From assembly GCF_024868665.1 (NCBI RefSeq), contig NC_079890.1, positions 31,327,848 through 31,391,847 on the forward strand: a stretch of DNA of 64,000 bases, read 5' to 3'. The first letter of the stretch is position 1; every line of letters begins with the position of its first letter. The stretch comes from Triplophysa rosa (lineage: Eukaryota; Chordata; Actinopteri; Cypriniformes; Nemacheilidae). Positions 21,968 to 33,583 of this stretch are shown here, piece by piece. Below the pieces are notes generated by a model. The model worked only from the letters and a program-made list of their open reading frames with translations, searched no databases and was not told the origin of the DNA. The translations under genes were made by a program, and so were the position numbers.

Positions 21968-24088
21968 CCCTAAATGTAACACTTACAGATTCACATTTAA
22001 AAATGTATATATATTTATAGGGTGTATTAGAATATAATTTACAATGTTGGTCATGTCAGATTTTATTGTGGTGACATTTCACACCTCTATAATATAGTTA
22101 TACATAAAACACACACACAGAGACCTTATACATACTGCAAGTTTGGCAATAAATCAGCGATGTGTTTTCTGGCCACTGAAACTATCGCGTCTCCAAAATT
22201 GCATTCTCGTTTTTTATAGGCATTCTCAGATTTCTTTTTGTGGGAATAATCTGTATATTTGCACCCGCATCCCACATTTTTTGAATGCACAAATAATGAG
22301 GGGAAAAGCTATAAGCAGAAACATGTTGAAAAATAATACTTTCATTATGGTTTAATGTGCTGGGCTCTGGGGCTCTACTCAACCTCCAGGAACAAGCTGC
22401 CGATTATTAGCTGGGTGCTCAAGAATATCCAGCGTGTAAACCGCGTACCGCCTCAGAACACTTTAGAGTCTTGCTCTGGTTAAGTACACAATTGGATGCC
22501 AAAATTCTTACGCCGAAAATAGTTAAAAGGTACTGTATTCCCTGCAGTTTCTCTGGAGAGGTTCATAATTCATAGAAACGCATAAAAAGCTGTTGTGAGA
22601 TTTCTTTTGATTTTGTGTGACGTGTGTAGGTGTTTGGGTTAAATTTTGCCTACGTTGTTTCCCTTCTGAAGATCTTTGTTTCCAACAATTAGACAAACGC
22701 TTTTCATGTCTTAATGAACTTTTCTTTTTTTTTTTTAACTGTTTCTTTTTTGTTTTTGCCAAATATTCACATCTCCATTTTCAAACCCTTAACCCTTAAA
22801 TAAATTAAAAATAAATAATGAACTTAATGAACTTTTCACATAATTATTTTGGTATAGTGTTAGATGTACAGTAGGTGGGGTTAGGACATTAGTCAAGTAC
22901 AAGAAGTCGCTACAGTGTATTTGTTTTTTTGGACAATCATACACGAATATTTATTTTCTTCTTAACGTATGCTGACAGTAATATATTGTTCATTGCTAAT
23001 GTGCTGTTTTGTTTTATCATGTCTGCTGAGCAGTTTTATCATAGATGTTATGTTTACCTGTACCATTAACAAGCTTTCATTTATCATTTCTCCTGGCACT
23101 AGACCGCTCTGCATCACCGCACACTGTAATAAAACAGTTTAGAATATGAGCGGCTCTGTGCATTACAATAGTCCGCTTGGACACATTAATAACACACAAA
23201 TGCCAGGGAGGCAAATAAATAAGCAGTACACAAGTTACACACCTGAAAAGCATAAATGATTATAGAAAAGGATTCACGTTTTGTTAGAAAATTTGGTACG
23301 CTTTAAAAAGTCACCTCCACAGTTGATGATACTGGAAATGACAGATGGACGCGTTGCTCTTTCCGTACATCCGAGCAGATCTGTGTGCCTCTAACTTACA
23401 CTGTATATTTGCGGTGACAAGCTGAAGATCTGTACAGATGTGTGGATGTTAAACACTATCCGGTCTTTAAGCATATTTTTGGCTTTTGCATTGCAAGTCA
23501 TTAGCTCACCTCCTGTCTTTAAAAGCAACTTCTCATCCACCATATGCTGTTCTTCTAGTTTTTTAATAACTTTCCCCCCCGCACACTTTTTTCCTTAGAA
23601 GTGGTTTATCGACTTTGTTCAACAGCAGATTTTAGCTTTCAGTCCTTAAAGTGATTTTCTAGATACTTCCTAAGGTAGTTTTGCGAGCAAATAAGTTATT
23701 TGGGCTAAATGCTGTTTGTGTAATCATTTTAATTTACCATTTAATCTGATTCCACATGACGTCATGGACTCCAAATTAGGTCTGAAAGATTTTAATTAGA
23801 TGAATTACTGAAGAATTGATTTGGATAGGCCATTAATAGAAACTCAATCACGAACAATGAGGACGTTTACATTATAATTGATTGGAATGAATCAAAAGCA
23901 GATGGTTTGATATTAGTGCGAGTTGTAATTGAGCAAACTTTCTTTCATGGATAAACATTTCAAAAGAAAGATCAGCAAATTAATTACACAGCTGTGATTG
24001 TCAGAGATAAAAGTGAGATTGGTGTTTCAAGCTTTAGGGTTTGTTTATCTCTTAATGCTGATAACGCCTCTCTCTCTCTCTCTCTCAG
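21968..24088. other. End of upstream intron, no feature recognised
   Basis: AT-rich intron with no recognisable element. The last bases are a CT-rich polypyrimidine run and CAG, the acceptor of the exon at 24089. Confidence 0.55.
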
Positions 24089-24251
24089 TGTGGATTTGGT
24101 GCACGCCCAGATCCGCGTGTGTGAGGGCCGCAGTCTCCCTGAGTTGAGTCTCGAACAGGACAAGATCCGCATCAATGGTTGTGCCATTCAGTGCCGGGTC
24201 ACCACAGAAGACCCCGCCCGTGGTTTTCAACCTGACACAGGTCGCATAGAG
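24089..24251 (+). CDS. pc: Pyruvate carboxylase exon (biotin carboxylase domain, part 1)
   Basis: Pyruvate carboxylase is the mitochondrial biotin enzyme that makes oxaloacetate from pyruvate and bicarbonate with ATP. This 163-bp exon follows a CT-rich tract and CAG acceptor and ends at GAG before GTATGC. It reads [18 protein letters not shown], then [20 protein letters not shown], then [10 protein letters not shown], a close match to vertebrate pyruvate carboxylase. The Arg of QCRVTTEDP is the conserved active-site arginine of biotin carboxylases. The first base completes a codon begun in the previous exon (not in the window); the end is in phase 0 and matches the start of the exon at 57137. 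No stops or frameshifts are seen. The neighbouring reading MIVRDKSE is intron read-through. Fish can have two paralogues; I cannot tell which this is. Confidence 0.95.
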
Positions 24252-26537
24252 GTATGCCTGCTAGCAAATTACAGTCACATCACTTTCATATCCACTTTTA
24301 GTGTTATGAGAGTTGTTTGGTTAGGTCTATTGACGCAGCGGTGAGAAAATAGGGTTTGTGTCCAGGAAGCAAGCAGGGCACCTTAAATTGGTATTTTACA
24401 GTCTGACCATTAAAGTGGCCACATTTATCTGAACTTTTTTTTTTGCACTAAAACAACACGCGCGCTTTCACAGTGGCATTATTTTGATGAGTCATCGAGC
24501 AGCACTGATTGAAAGTGATTTTCAGCGAGTGCTCTTGTGGAGTTGAAAAAAGGGGACAACCGGCATTCTGTGCTGCTCGATTTGATGCACCATTCTGATC
24601 CAGTGTGGACATTTTAATGTTAGCGAGACGACCATCACAGAGGACAATTAGTCTCATCCGTCTGTTTGTGTTGGACGGTGCTAAGAAACTGCTCTTAGCT
24701 CTCTGCTTTTATGGGGGATGAAAGTAGACTTTACATAATGCCAGTGCCACTGTGCATCAACAAATAAACATAGCGGAGTACTTGTACATCGTTACTAGCC
24801 GTTTCATTCTAGGGAATTTGGACGTTAACCCACAGTGCTATTAAGACCGGATTTCCAAGAAAAACAAACATGCATTTAGTTTCTATTCAGTTACCTTTTA
24901 AGGGGAAAAAGAACACTTTTTACTCCTTTAACAATCCAATAATGACCTTTAAAATACCTTTTGTAGTATTGTGTTTTGCAGGTCACTGTGACATTCTTTT
25001 TTTTTATTTTGGCAGACAAGCCAACCAAATTATCCTCTTGAGCATTTATTTGCTGTGTGTCGCTTTGACCCGTTTTATTTTTTGACAGATTTACTGGAAC
25101 TTAATTTCAGTGTGTCAGTCTAAAACTTCATGACTTCCTCTACAGCTATGATTTGACCGTGGTGATGTCATTTTAATAATCACATGCATAAACAAAGATG
25201 CTGCAACAATGCTGTTACGGCGTCAGTTTGACTCTGCGCCTATGAAAGCTACACAAAGTACTAAATAAAACATCAAAATATTACTTTAAAGGAACCTAAT
25301 TTCAGTTAAATCTATTGTATTGGCTTTATTTGTCCTTATGTACTCCAGTTACATTACATGTATAATTTATTTCCTTGTATAACATTAAATTAAAGTTAAT
25401 GTAGGCAGAAGTTTGATGAAATCAGGAGACAAAGTAATTATTTTAGTTGGATGCATTTGTGGCTAAATAGCTTTCAGTCTTAATTAATTTTATGCAATTA
25501 CATACAGTAATTTACTAATCGCATTAGTCTGATGGATGGGTGGAAGTGGGGTGATTCAGAGATGCACCAAGAGTGTTTAAGTTGTTTTCGGAAGGTGCAC
25601 ACTACCAAAGAATAAAGCTTAGTTCTGGCAGGCCACGTAAATCAAGCTCGCATCAGCTTATCCACATCTACTTATATGACGCTATCACAGCTTCCATTTT
25701 AAATTCATTCAGCTATAAACATCGCACTGCGCCGCGTCCGGTGTAGACACGGTATCACACGGTGATATATTTAATCCAAGATAGAGAGGTTTCAGGAACA
25801 AGCACAACACCATCATACACACAAACAATACCGGACAAAGGAATGGGGCAAATGAATTCTTCTTCTGTGTGACAAGCGAATGTCAGAAGCATAAAGTTAC
25901 GCAACGCCACCTTGTGTACCGATGTATTTCTGTTTTTCATTAAGCGCCATCTATGTCAGGGAGTGAATTTGCACGTTCACTCTGCTCATCGCCAGTGAAA
26001 ATCGTTGGGTATGAACACCGAAAAACGTCTCAAAAAACGCTGGTAATAAGCGTGTGCGATTTCGCCCCGGTGTGTACGAGCTTTTTGACTTTCTGATATT
26101 CCTCTTCATAAATCTCAATTATTGAATTATGTGTTACACTTAATTGTCATTAAGACCTAATGGCATCTGTTTGTTCTGTTCTGTTTAGCCAAAAGGGGGC
26201 TTATAGCTTCTCTCCCTACTCTTAATTATGCTGGATGGGCAGGAAGTATTGCCCAAAACAGAACCAAACCGCCAATCTAAATTGTATGCTAATTGTCAAT
26301 CAATTTTGACGTAATGCTTTGTGATCCTGACAGAACGAAGTTGTTGTTAAAAAAATAAAAAATTAAAGTCCCAGTGAAATAGAAAATTAAAATTTTTTCA
26401 TGAAATATTGCAGCGTTTATTGTAAATAGTTTATCAATGTGGGTCATTATCTTTTTAAAATTCATGTGCCCTCATAATCTTTAGTTAAAATAAAAAAGGG
26501 ATTTCCTTTCTGTAATGACTATCCATCTTAAATGACG
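24252..26537. other. Intron sequence, nothing assignable
   Basis: Low-complexity and AT-rich. A stretch near 25690-25760 (GTCCGGTGTAGACACGG) resembles a phrase at 63295 and may be a remnant of a shared repeat. Confidence 0.45.
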
Positions 26538-26539
26538 TA

Positions 26540-26743
26540 CAGTGGCTTGCAAAAGTATTCATCCCCCTTCATTTTATTCACATTTTGTTATGTTTGATTA
26601 TTTTTTTTACATTAATCTACACTCCATGCACAATAATGACAAAACAAAAAACTGATTTTTGACAGCTTTGCAAATTTATTAAAAATAAAAAACAAAAATA
26701 AGTACATGAAATGAAGGGGGATGAATACTTTTGCAAGCCACTG
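26540..26743. mobile_element. Tc1/mariner-type MITE with TA duplication
   Basis: Termini CAGTGGCTTGCAAAAGTATT and its exact inverse extend for 35 bp on both sides. TA lies at 26538-26539 and 26744-26745. The element is 204 bp with no ORF. TA target and CAGT ends are typical of Tc1/mariner derivatives. Confidence 0.88.
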
Positions 26744-26745
26744 TA

Positions 26746-27508
26746 TGTTAGACGGCTTGGGCGGAGCTCCTCCCCTTCAAATCCATTTCAAAATGCAACG
26801 GCGGTTTTATACATCCAATCGAAGCTCAGAGAAAGACGAAAGCCCCGTCCACTATTTTTCTCATTTTACTCGGAAATTTGTCCAAATACGGAAGTAAAAA
26901 CAATCGCAAGTTCCGGTTCACGGGGACTTTAAGGTTTAAGAATAATTTTGTATTCAAAACGTGACTCCCTGAATCGAAATTGTGTTGAAATGTGAGGTTT
27001 CAGGTTAAACATCTCCGCTCTAACTGTAGTTAGAAAAGGTGCTTATAAGAATTTATCTTTCATGAATTGGATGTGCTATTTGACTCATCAGAAAAGCATT
27101 AGTTTTGTAAAAGATGAGGAAGTTAGACCGAAGGCCGTTTGGAATAAAACAGAAACAAGACTTTCTCTCTCATTCTCTCTGACTCGACCCTTTTCTCATT
27201 ATTTCTTACAGTACATCTCACCTGTGTGAAATCTCCCCTTATCTTTTCTTTCTTTATACACGCTTCCCTTTCGCCTACTGTAATAACAGATGCCAGAGTC
27301 TCTTGGGGTGCTCGAGTTTTTCCGCCTCAACTTACATTACAAAAGTAACATTTTTGACATTAGCACATGATACTTTGATCTGTGTTAGTGAGTGAAATGA
27401 TACAAATCTCTACACTTTAGTATCTGAGGCCGTTTCACTAGGATTTCTATTTCATTTTGCTTTCTTGGTCGTGTTGTTCATCTATTCGTCAGTCTCTGAA
27501 ATGATAAA
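26746..27508. other. Intron sequence, nothing assignable
   Basis: No recognisable element or coding potential. Confidence 0.45.
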
Positions 27509-27760
27509 TTAAGGAAATAGTTCACCCAGAAATTAAGATTCGCTTTTATTTATGTGATTCTGACATGTTGCTTATGACTTTTATGAAACTTTCTTGTATT
27601 AATGTAGCTTGAAATTATAAATGACCATCCGTTATAAAAGAAAGAAAAGCCCTGATATTCTGCCTCATATCTTATGGAAGAAAGAAAACGGGGGTTGGTA
27701 CAGCATGAGGGCGAGTAAATGATATCTGAATTTTTCTATTTTTGGTAAGCTTTTCCTTAA
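27509..27760. mobile_element. TTAA MITE family B (AGTTCACCC ends)
   Basis: Begins TTAAGGAAATAGTTCACCCA and ends with GCTTTTCCTTAA. This family recurs at 29490, 30512, 40305, 44476, 48480, 51439 and 56430. Its terminal motif is AGGGACAGTTCACCC, with an internal GAGGGTGAGTAAATGATG block. Confidence 0.65.
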
Positions 27761-28659
27761 ATGTCCTGTGTCGCTCTAACTTGCATGCATCCTTTCCTCT
27801 TATTGCCTCCGTTTTCTTTCCACTTCATCTGTTTGCTTAATTTTCTCATCCCTGTTTCTCCTCTCCTGGAAGGTGAGACGGCGGACGTGCTCGGAGAGTG
27901 GCAGGTCCTGTAAACAGAGATGTAGTTCAGCCGTAAAATGTGTGTTCCTAAAAAAAACACACTGTTAAAAATGCATGCCCAAACATAATAAATCCTGGGG
28001 TGAATGAATAAGTCATGGCTTGAGTGCTCCGGAGAGGTAGAAGAGGTGCATGTAGGGAAGAACATGAGAGAAAGCTGACGGAGAAAGAGCTTAAAACGCC
28101 CGGCCCAGCACGAGATCACAGCATTTTGGCCAACTGAGAGAAAGAAAGAGATAAAGAAGTGGCGAAATAAAAGAATGACTCCCTGAGCGCGCTGTCCATC
28201 AGATAAACAGTGGGAGAAATGGGCCGGTTGAATTAAAGAGTGTTTGAGAATGGATTTCTCATGGCCTGCCGATAGAAGAGTCAAAAGAAGACAGGTATGG
28301 AGCGTTGAAGGGAAAGACATAAAGTTTGATTGAGTGATGGGAGGTATTGTTCTGTACTCTATGTTGAAAGACAGAGCGAGTGAGCCATCGGGAGAGAGAG
28401 AGGTAATGGATGGATGGATGGATGGATGTGCAGGGTGGAGGAGAGAGGCAGATGCAGACAGTGATGTATTAGGGGCACGCTGATGGGGAGATCAATGGCT
28501 TGGACACAATTTGAATTGCATGCACAGTCCCTGTAGCGCACGCGGACGCTTCCTACAATCAGAATAGATCAAATTTCTCAATCACATCTCTTTCACTGCA
28601 CCTCCTCATTCCATCAGTTTTCTCACTGCAGGGATGAAGCACTGACGCCATGCAGCATG
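27761..28659. other. Intron sequence with a small (ATGG)n run at 28404-28428
   Basis: Purine-rich. Reading frames across it have no similarity. The tetranucleotide run is the only clear repeat. Confidence 0.5.
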
Positions 28660-29465
28660 TGTTAAACGCATGCGTTTATGCAGATACACTGTTGTTCAAC
28701 ACTATAAATATCTCGGTATCTGGCTTGATGGCAAACTGTCATGTGAAACACACATAAATGCATTACTTTCAAAGGTTAAAATCCGTATTGGTTTTCTTTA
28801 CCGCAATAAATCTTCTAAACAACTCCTGGTTAAAACAACAGTGCTTCCTATTTTGGATTATGGGGATATAGTTTACAGGTCTGCTTCAAAAACTCTGCTT
28901 CATAAACTAGATGTCATTTATCATGCTGCAATCCGCTTTGTAACTGGAGCTTCTTTTAACACTCATCATTGTCATCTGTATCTATCATTGAATTGGCTTT
29001 CTCTTCATTCTCGCAGAAAAATTCATTGGTTTTTGTTTATTTATCAAACTCTTATCGAGAAAACTCCATCTTATTTACAGTTACTTCTTAATATACATAA
29101 TCCAGTTCATAATTTGCGCTCCAGAGGTATTATCAGTCTTGTCATACCTAAAGCCCATACTTCTTTTGGTCGTTATTCATTTCAGTTTGCTTAAACTGAC
29201 CTTTTTCAGACCTTAAACCTCAGTTCATTTGTTTCGTTTGCAGCTTTTAAAAGCCTAATTTTGTCATTTGTTCATGATCATTGTGCTTGTTTTGTAGTAA
29301 ATCGATTGTTTGTTTCTTCACTGTTTATGACTTTGTTTATAATTGTGTTATTTGTGTAATTGTTGTACTGAACCTGCTGATTCTTATGCTGCTTCTTGGT
29401 CAGGTCGTCATTGTAAATGAGAACTGGTTCTCAATTGACTTACCTGGTTAATTAAAGGTGTAATA
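28660..29465 (+). mobile_element. 5'-truncated LINE, L2/CR1-like 3' end
   Basis: The ORF at 28670-29194 reads HYKYLGIWLDGKLSCETHI, then KTTVLPILDYGDIVYRSAS, then RRKIHWFLFIYQTL, the C-terminal region after the reverse transcriptase fingers and palm in non-LTR elements. It stops at 29192-29194. The 3' UTR follows with GAGAACTGGTTCTCAATTGA and CTTACCTGGTTAATTAAAGG, then an AAT-rich tail, the usual end of this fish LINE group. The 5' side breaks in mid-protein, as in target-primed insertion with early stop. The fragment has no internal stop in its ORF, so it is fairly young, but it cannot be active. Confidence 0.8.
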
Positions 29466-29489
29466 ATAATAATTATTAATCATTTCTGT

Positions 29490-29737
29490 CCTGTTTGACT
29501 TTTTTCTTCCACAGAACACAAAAGAAGATATTTTGAAAAATGCTGTTTACTGGACCCCATTCACTTTCATTGGTTTTGTGTTCACACAATAAAAGTAAAT
29601 AGGGTGCTGTTCAGTTACCAACTTTCTTTAAAATATCTTCTTTTGTGTTCTGCGGAAGAAAGTAAGTCATACAGGTTTGAAATGACATGAGGGTGAGTAA
29701 ATGATGACAGAATTTAAATTTTTGCGTGAACTTTAAT
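29490..29737. mobile_element. TTAA MITE family B, partial
   Basis: Contains the inverted pair ACACAAAAGAAGATATTTTG and AAAATATCTTCTTTTGTGTT around a short centre, then GAGGGTGAGTAAATGATGAC and ends GAACTTTAA. The left terminus is degraded. Confidence 0.6.
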
Positions 29738-29779
29738 ACTGTAACTGAGAGTGTATCTAACACATGCTGCATGGTATAT

Positions 29780-30004
29780 AGACGCTTCTAGCGGCAACAA
29801 CATAAATAAACTTTATGTGGCCCAAACTTAACTTCCGGTAGACATACACAAAGAGTAATTAACTGTTGAGAAGTTTACAATAACATATGAATATAGATCA
29901 CTATTAATATATATTATTAAATATAAAATAAATTCTTATATTATAACCAAACACAGACCGGAAGTTAACTTTGGGCCAGGTGCTTGTGTCCGATGAAACC
30001 GTCT
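29780..30004. mobile_element. Short TIR element family C (AGACGGTTTC), copy 1
   Basis: About 225 bp. Left AGACGCTTCTAGCGGCAAC, right GATGAAACCGTCT. The centre has CCCAAACTTAACTTCCGGTA and its partial inverse CCGGAAGTTAACTTTGGGCC. TATA abuts both ends. A second copy is at 61190-61430. Confidence 0.65.
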
Positions 30005-30511
30005 ATATACAGTAGTGCTGTTTTATATAAACAATTTTATTAAATTTGGTTTTATTTATTACTTTAGAACCTGCGAATAAAGTTTCAGGATTTTGAAAAC
30101 ATTCGTAAGATTTCTACTGTCCTCTCCAACCTGTCACTTAAATTCAAACAGTATGGCAGTATGATTTGTGATTTATTAATGTAATATTTTACATTTAAAT
30201 GACTAGTAGTCTTAGGCTTTTAGTGCCTTTTGTTCTAAAAACACGTGCTCATCCCATATATTCAGCTTGAAGTAATTGTTATGCACCAGATGATACAGCC
30301 ATCATCCATATGCTTATAAGCCATAATTTTATGTATTTAAAATGCAAACACAGAGGCTGCTCATATTAGCATTCACGCAGTAGCTATACAGTACTTCAAA
30401 GAGCTCTCACTCTTTTAGAGATACAGTGAAGCGAGAAACATACAGTAGAAAGCATAGAAGAGCATTTTATATGTTATAAACACTTAAGTTCCTCATAGTA
30501 TGGAAATATTA
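30005..30511. other. Intron sequence, nothing assignable
   Basis: AT-rich; no recognisable element. Confidence 0.45.
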
Positions 30512-30885
30512 TTAAAGGGACAGTTCACCCAAAAATAAAATTTCTGTCTTCATTTACACACCTTCGAGTTATTCCAAATCTGTATAAATTTCTTTCTTCT
30601 GATGAACACAGAGAAAGATATTTGTGAGAATGCTTGTAACCAAACAGTTCTTGGACCCCATTGACTACCATAGTAGGAACAATTACTATATATATTTTTT
30701 TTTGTTCTGTTGAAAGCAAAAGAAGACATTTTGAAGAATGTATGACAGCAAACCGTTATTGGGCACTTTTGACTACCGTTGCCATTTTTTCTACTATGGT
30801 TGTCAATGGTGGACATCGAAATCTATGCAGGTTCTGTCAGTAATTCATGACAGAATTTTCATTTTCGGGTGAACTATCCCTTTAA
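30512..30885. mobile_element. TTAA MITE family B, complete copy
   Basis: TTAA at 30512-30515 followed by AGGGACAGTTCACCCAAAAA. The right end is TTTCGGGTGAACTATCCCT then TTAA at 30882-30885. TIR of about 35 bp with mismatches. Non-coding interior that is itself partly palindromic (ACTACCATAGTAGGAA). Confidence 0.8.
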
Positions 30886-32086
30886 CAGTAGCATTATAAT
30901 CTTCTCATCATTGTTATTAGCCTATGATTATCATATTGATTAAATTCAGCATACTCATAAATATTATTATTGTTATCAGCTTCATCATGTGGTCTCAGTT
31001 GTATAATAATTTACACATACATGCATGTACGCATGGAAAAGTGGTGGTGAGGTTTGGGATCAAGTTGAAATGGTTTATCACAGTGTTTGGTCAAAGAGGG
31101 CAGTGGAATCACTTCTGTCATAGTGGGGACTTCCATTGACTTCTGATGTTTTTTCTACTCAGCTAATTACATTTTCTGTCCAAATTATGTTCCAAACTTT
31201 CATTTAATCAGCATTTATCGATGTATTGTGGCCATTCCAGTCCAGTGTCTGTTGAATTTCAACAAAATCAAACCTCAGGAATGACAAAGACATTCAACAG
31301 CAATGTGAAAGACTGACCGTATGACAACAGTTAGCACATAAAAATATATATTTTGAACTTTTCCTAAATACATGTACAAATATTACTGTTTTATTGCTTA
31401 AAAGTGAATATGCACTTGTTTTCTTTGCCGTATTTGAGGTCTGAAAAAATACAGAGCACCTGTTATGTAGACCTGCTTCTTCTGTTTTCATTTTCTGCAA
31501 ATAAATGCAAACAGATTGTTTTTAAATTTGGGAGAAATATTGTTAGTAGTTTACAGAATGAAACAAAAAATAAAATTGTACCTAAACACATACTGTACCT
31601 ATAAATTGTAAATTCAGAAAAACTGAAAATAATTTAACAATGCTCTCTTTATTTATTCTGCGGCTGTATATAAAAGTGGTCCCCACAATATGTGATTTTT
31701 CCTGTACACGCACATACAAACCATATATCTCTAATGGTGAAAATTGGCAGATCTGCTGTGTTTATTCTACTCACCTCAATCTATAAGCATAGCAATATCA
31801 CCACAGAAAAATGATTGATTGTTATACGGGGAAAGCCGGGCAGTAACCGTGCTGAGGGGAGTGGATGGAGATATAGAGATGTAAAGAGAGGTGCTTTGAT
31901 GTCTTCACTGCTTAATGTATTCCATTCATTTCTGCCTACCGTCTCTTTCCTGCAGAGCCCAGGGGGTCTGGTTCACTCACTCACACACCCACCCTCCCTC
32001 CCTCACACACAGACCTCCCACACTAAACTGCAATGCCACTATAATTAATTCAGTAGAGATCTGATAACTGAGTAATCACAGGTGTA

Positions 32087-32121
<35 letters not shown>

Positions 32122-32324
32122 CTGTTCTTCTGTTTATTTCCTACTAGTGTTCAGACATTCCTGAACTTTCTCTGAGGAATACAATAGACTGTCGTTTGAC
32201 AGCACATGTCAATGTAAGAAATCATTTTTTTATTAAAGGGCAATAGGGTGTTATTGAAACTCAGTTGATGTGTGGTGCCAGAAGTGTCATGGGTTTGACT
32301 CCCATTGAACATGTGCTAAAACTG
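30886..32324. other. Intron sequence with (CA)n at 32087-32118
   Basis: No recognisable element apart from the CA dinucleotide run. Confidence 0.5.
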
Positions 32325-32580
32325 TAAAGCGTGTCATTTTTTTTGGAGGATCTATTGACATTAATGCTATATAATATACTTTACTATGTCTTCAGAGGTG
32401 TATAAAGACCTTACACAATGAAGCGTTACATTTTTGATACCTTAGCTATTTCAATCTACACACAGTACACCGCAGGTCCCATTGCATGACATTCTCCATG
32501 TTGTTTCAGTAGCCCTAAACTGCTCTACAGTGTGGGTTTCGTAAATACGTTATCTCCTTCAGCAAAGATGTGAAAACACA
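32325..32580. mobile_element. TTAA MITE family A, partial copy
   Basis: From GTGTCATTTTTTTTGGAGGA and CTATTGACATTAATGC to CGTAAATACGTTATCTCC. Truncated in its centre at about 32580, where unrelated sequence begins. Confidence 0.65.
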
Positions 32581-32817
32581 ATGGCTGCATCTGAAATGGC
32601 ATACTCAATGAGTAGGTACTTAATTTCAGTAAGTACTTACTTAATGAGGATAAATGGGTATTTACTGTTTTGCCTGAATGTGTGTAGTATGAATGCGATC
32701 CGGTGTAATGCAGAGAAAGGCACCCCTGCCAGATTATGCACTCTCCCTCCCCACAATGGTTTAGGATTAGGTGTTAGGGGAGGGGTTAGGATTAGGTGTG
32801 GGGAGGGGTTAGAATTA
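32581..32817. other. Short repeat-like segment before the Harbinger-like element
   Basis: Has GCATCTGAAATGGCATACTC and two GGGGAGGGGTTAG-type blocks. CCCCTGCCAGATTA at about 32723-32736 is inverted at 38578-38592 (TAATCTGGCAGGGG), beyond the nested insertions, suggesting an outer element. Confidence 0.4.
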
Positions 32818-33148
32818 CGCCCAATCCCAATTCTATTTTCTACCCCTTCGCCTACCCCTCGCCCCTTCCCCTTGAAATAAAGTGGCAAGGGGAAGGGTTA
32901 CAAATTTTCCGCTAAGAAATGGGACACCACTACTACACTATATACGTAGTTATACGTCATCATACGTCGTTGCTAGCTCCTAACGTTACATCAGAGGACA
33001 TGCGCCGATGCGCCGGGTATATGACATAAAAATATATTTTCTAATATCGTGCAATCAGTGCTGTTCGCTAGCAAACTTTAGCGATTTTTTTTGCAAACGT
33101 TAAAAGAACATCACCGTAAATACAAACGCAAGATTGAATGTAACATAC

Positions 33149-33583
33149 TGTGACAGGCAGAGCAACGACACGTACACAGTAGGTAAAGAGTATGACCCCG
33201 GAGGGTAAGTTTATTGATAGCCTCCCGGAGGAGACGAAAGAAGTACAGGGTTGGGGAGCCGGGTCAATCCTATCATCGGATCCGTTACTCTCCAGAGCCG
33301 AGGAGGGTATGAGTCGTTGGGCCGGCCTGTCCAGTTGCTGCGAGTAGCGGGGCGGGATGGGCGTTCCTTCCGGTCGTTCGCTCAATCGTCCGAGTCTGGA
33401 AAAAAACCACAAGAACAAAGCTTGAGTGTGATCTCTGTGCTCTGGAGACGTTGCTCACCTTCCTGCGATTGCCAGCGGCTTTTATAGCCGTTTGGCACGA
33501 GGCACTGATGGGCGGCAGGTGTGCCGCTCTGATTTCCTCCGTCTCCATGGCGACGCTGATTGTGCAAGGGGTGACTCGTCACA
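33149..33583 (-). repeat. Gmr1-type 3' LTR
   Basis: 435 bp, two substitutions relative to the 5' LTR. The pol ORF ends inside it at 33482, so about 34 codons of the ORF are LTR sequence. Confidence 0.93.

Noticed and set aside
23994..24344. 116-codon single frame around the pyruvate carboxylase exon
   Set aside because: Only the segment between the CAG acceptor (24087-24088) and GTATGC (24252) is exon; both ends are intron read-through.
27757..28320. 187-codon minus-strand frame with Ser/Leu-rich sequence
   Set aside because: Low-complexity pyrimidine-rich translation, no domain, no splice context; more likely chance.
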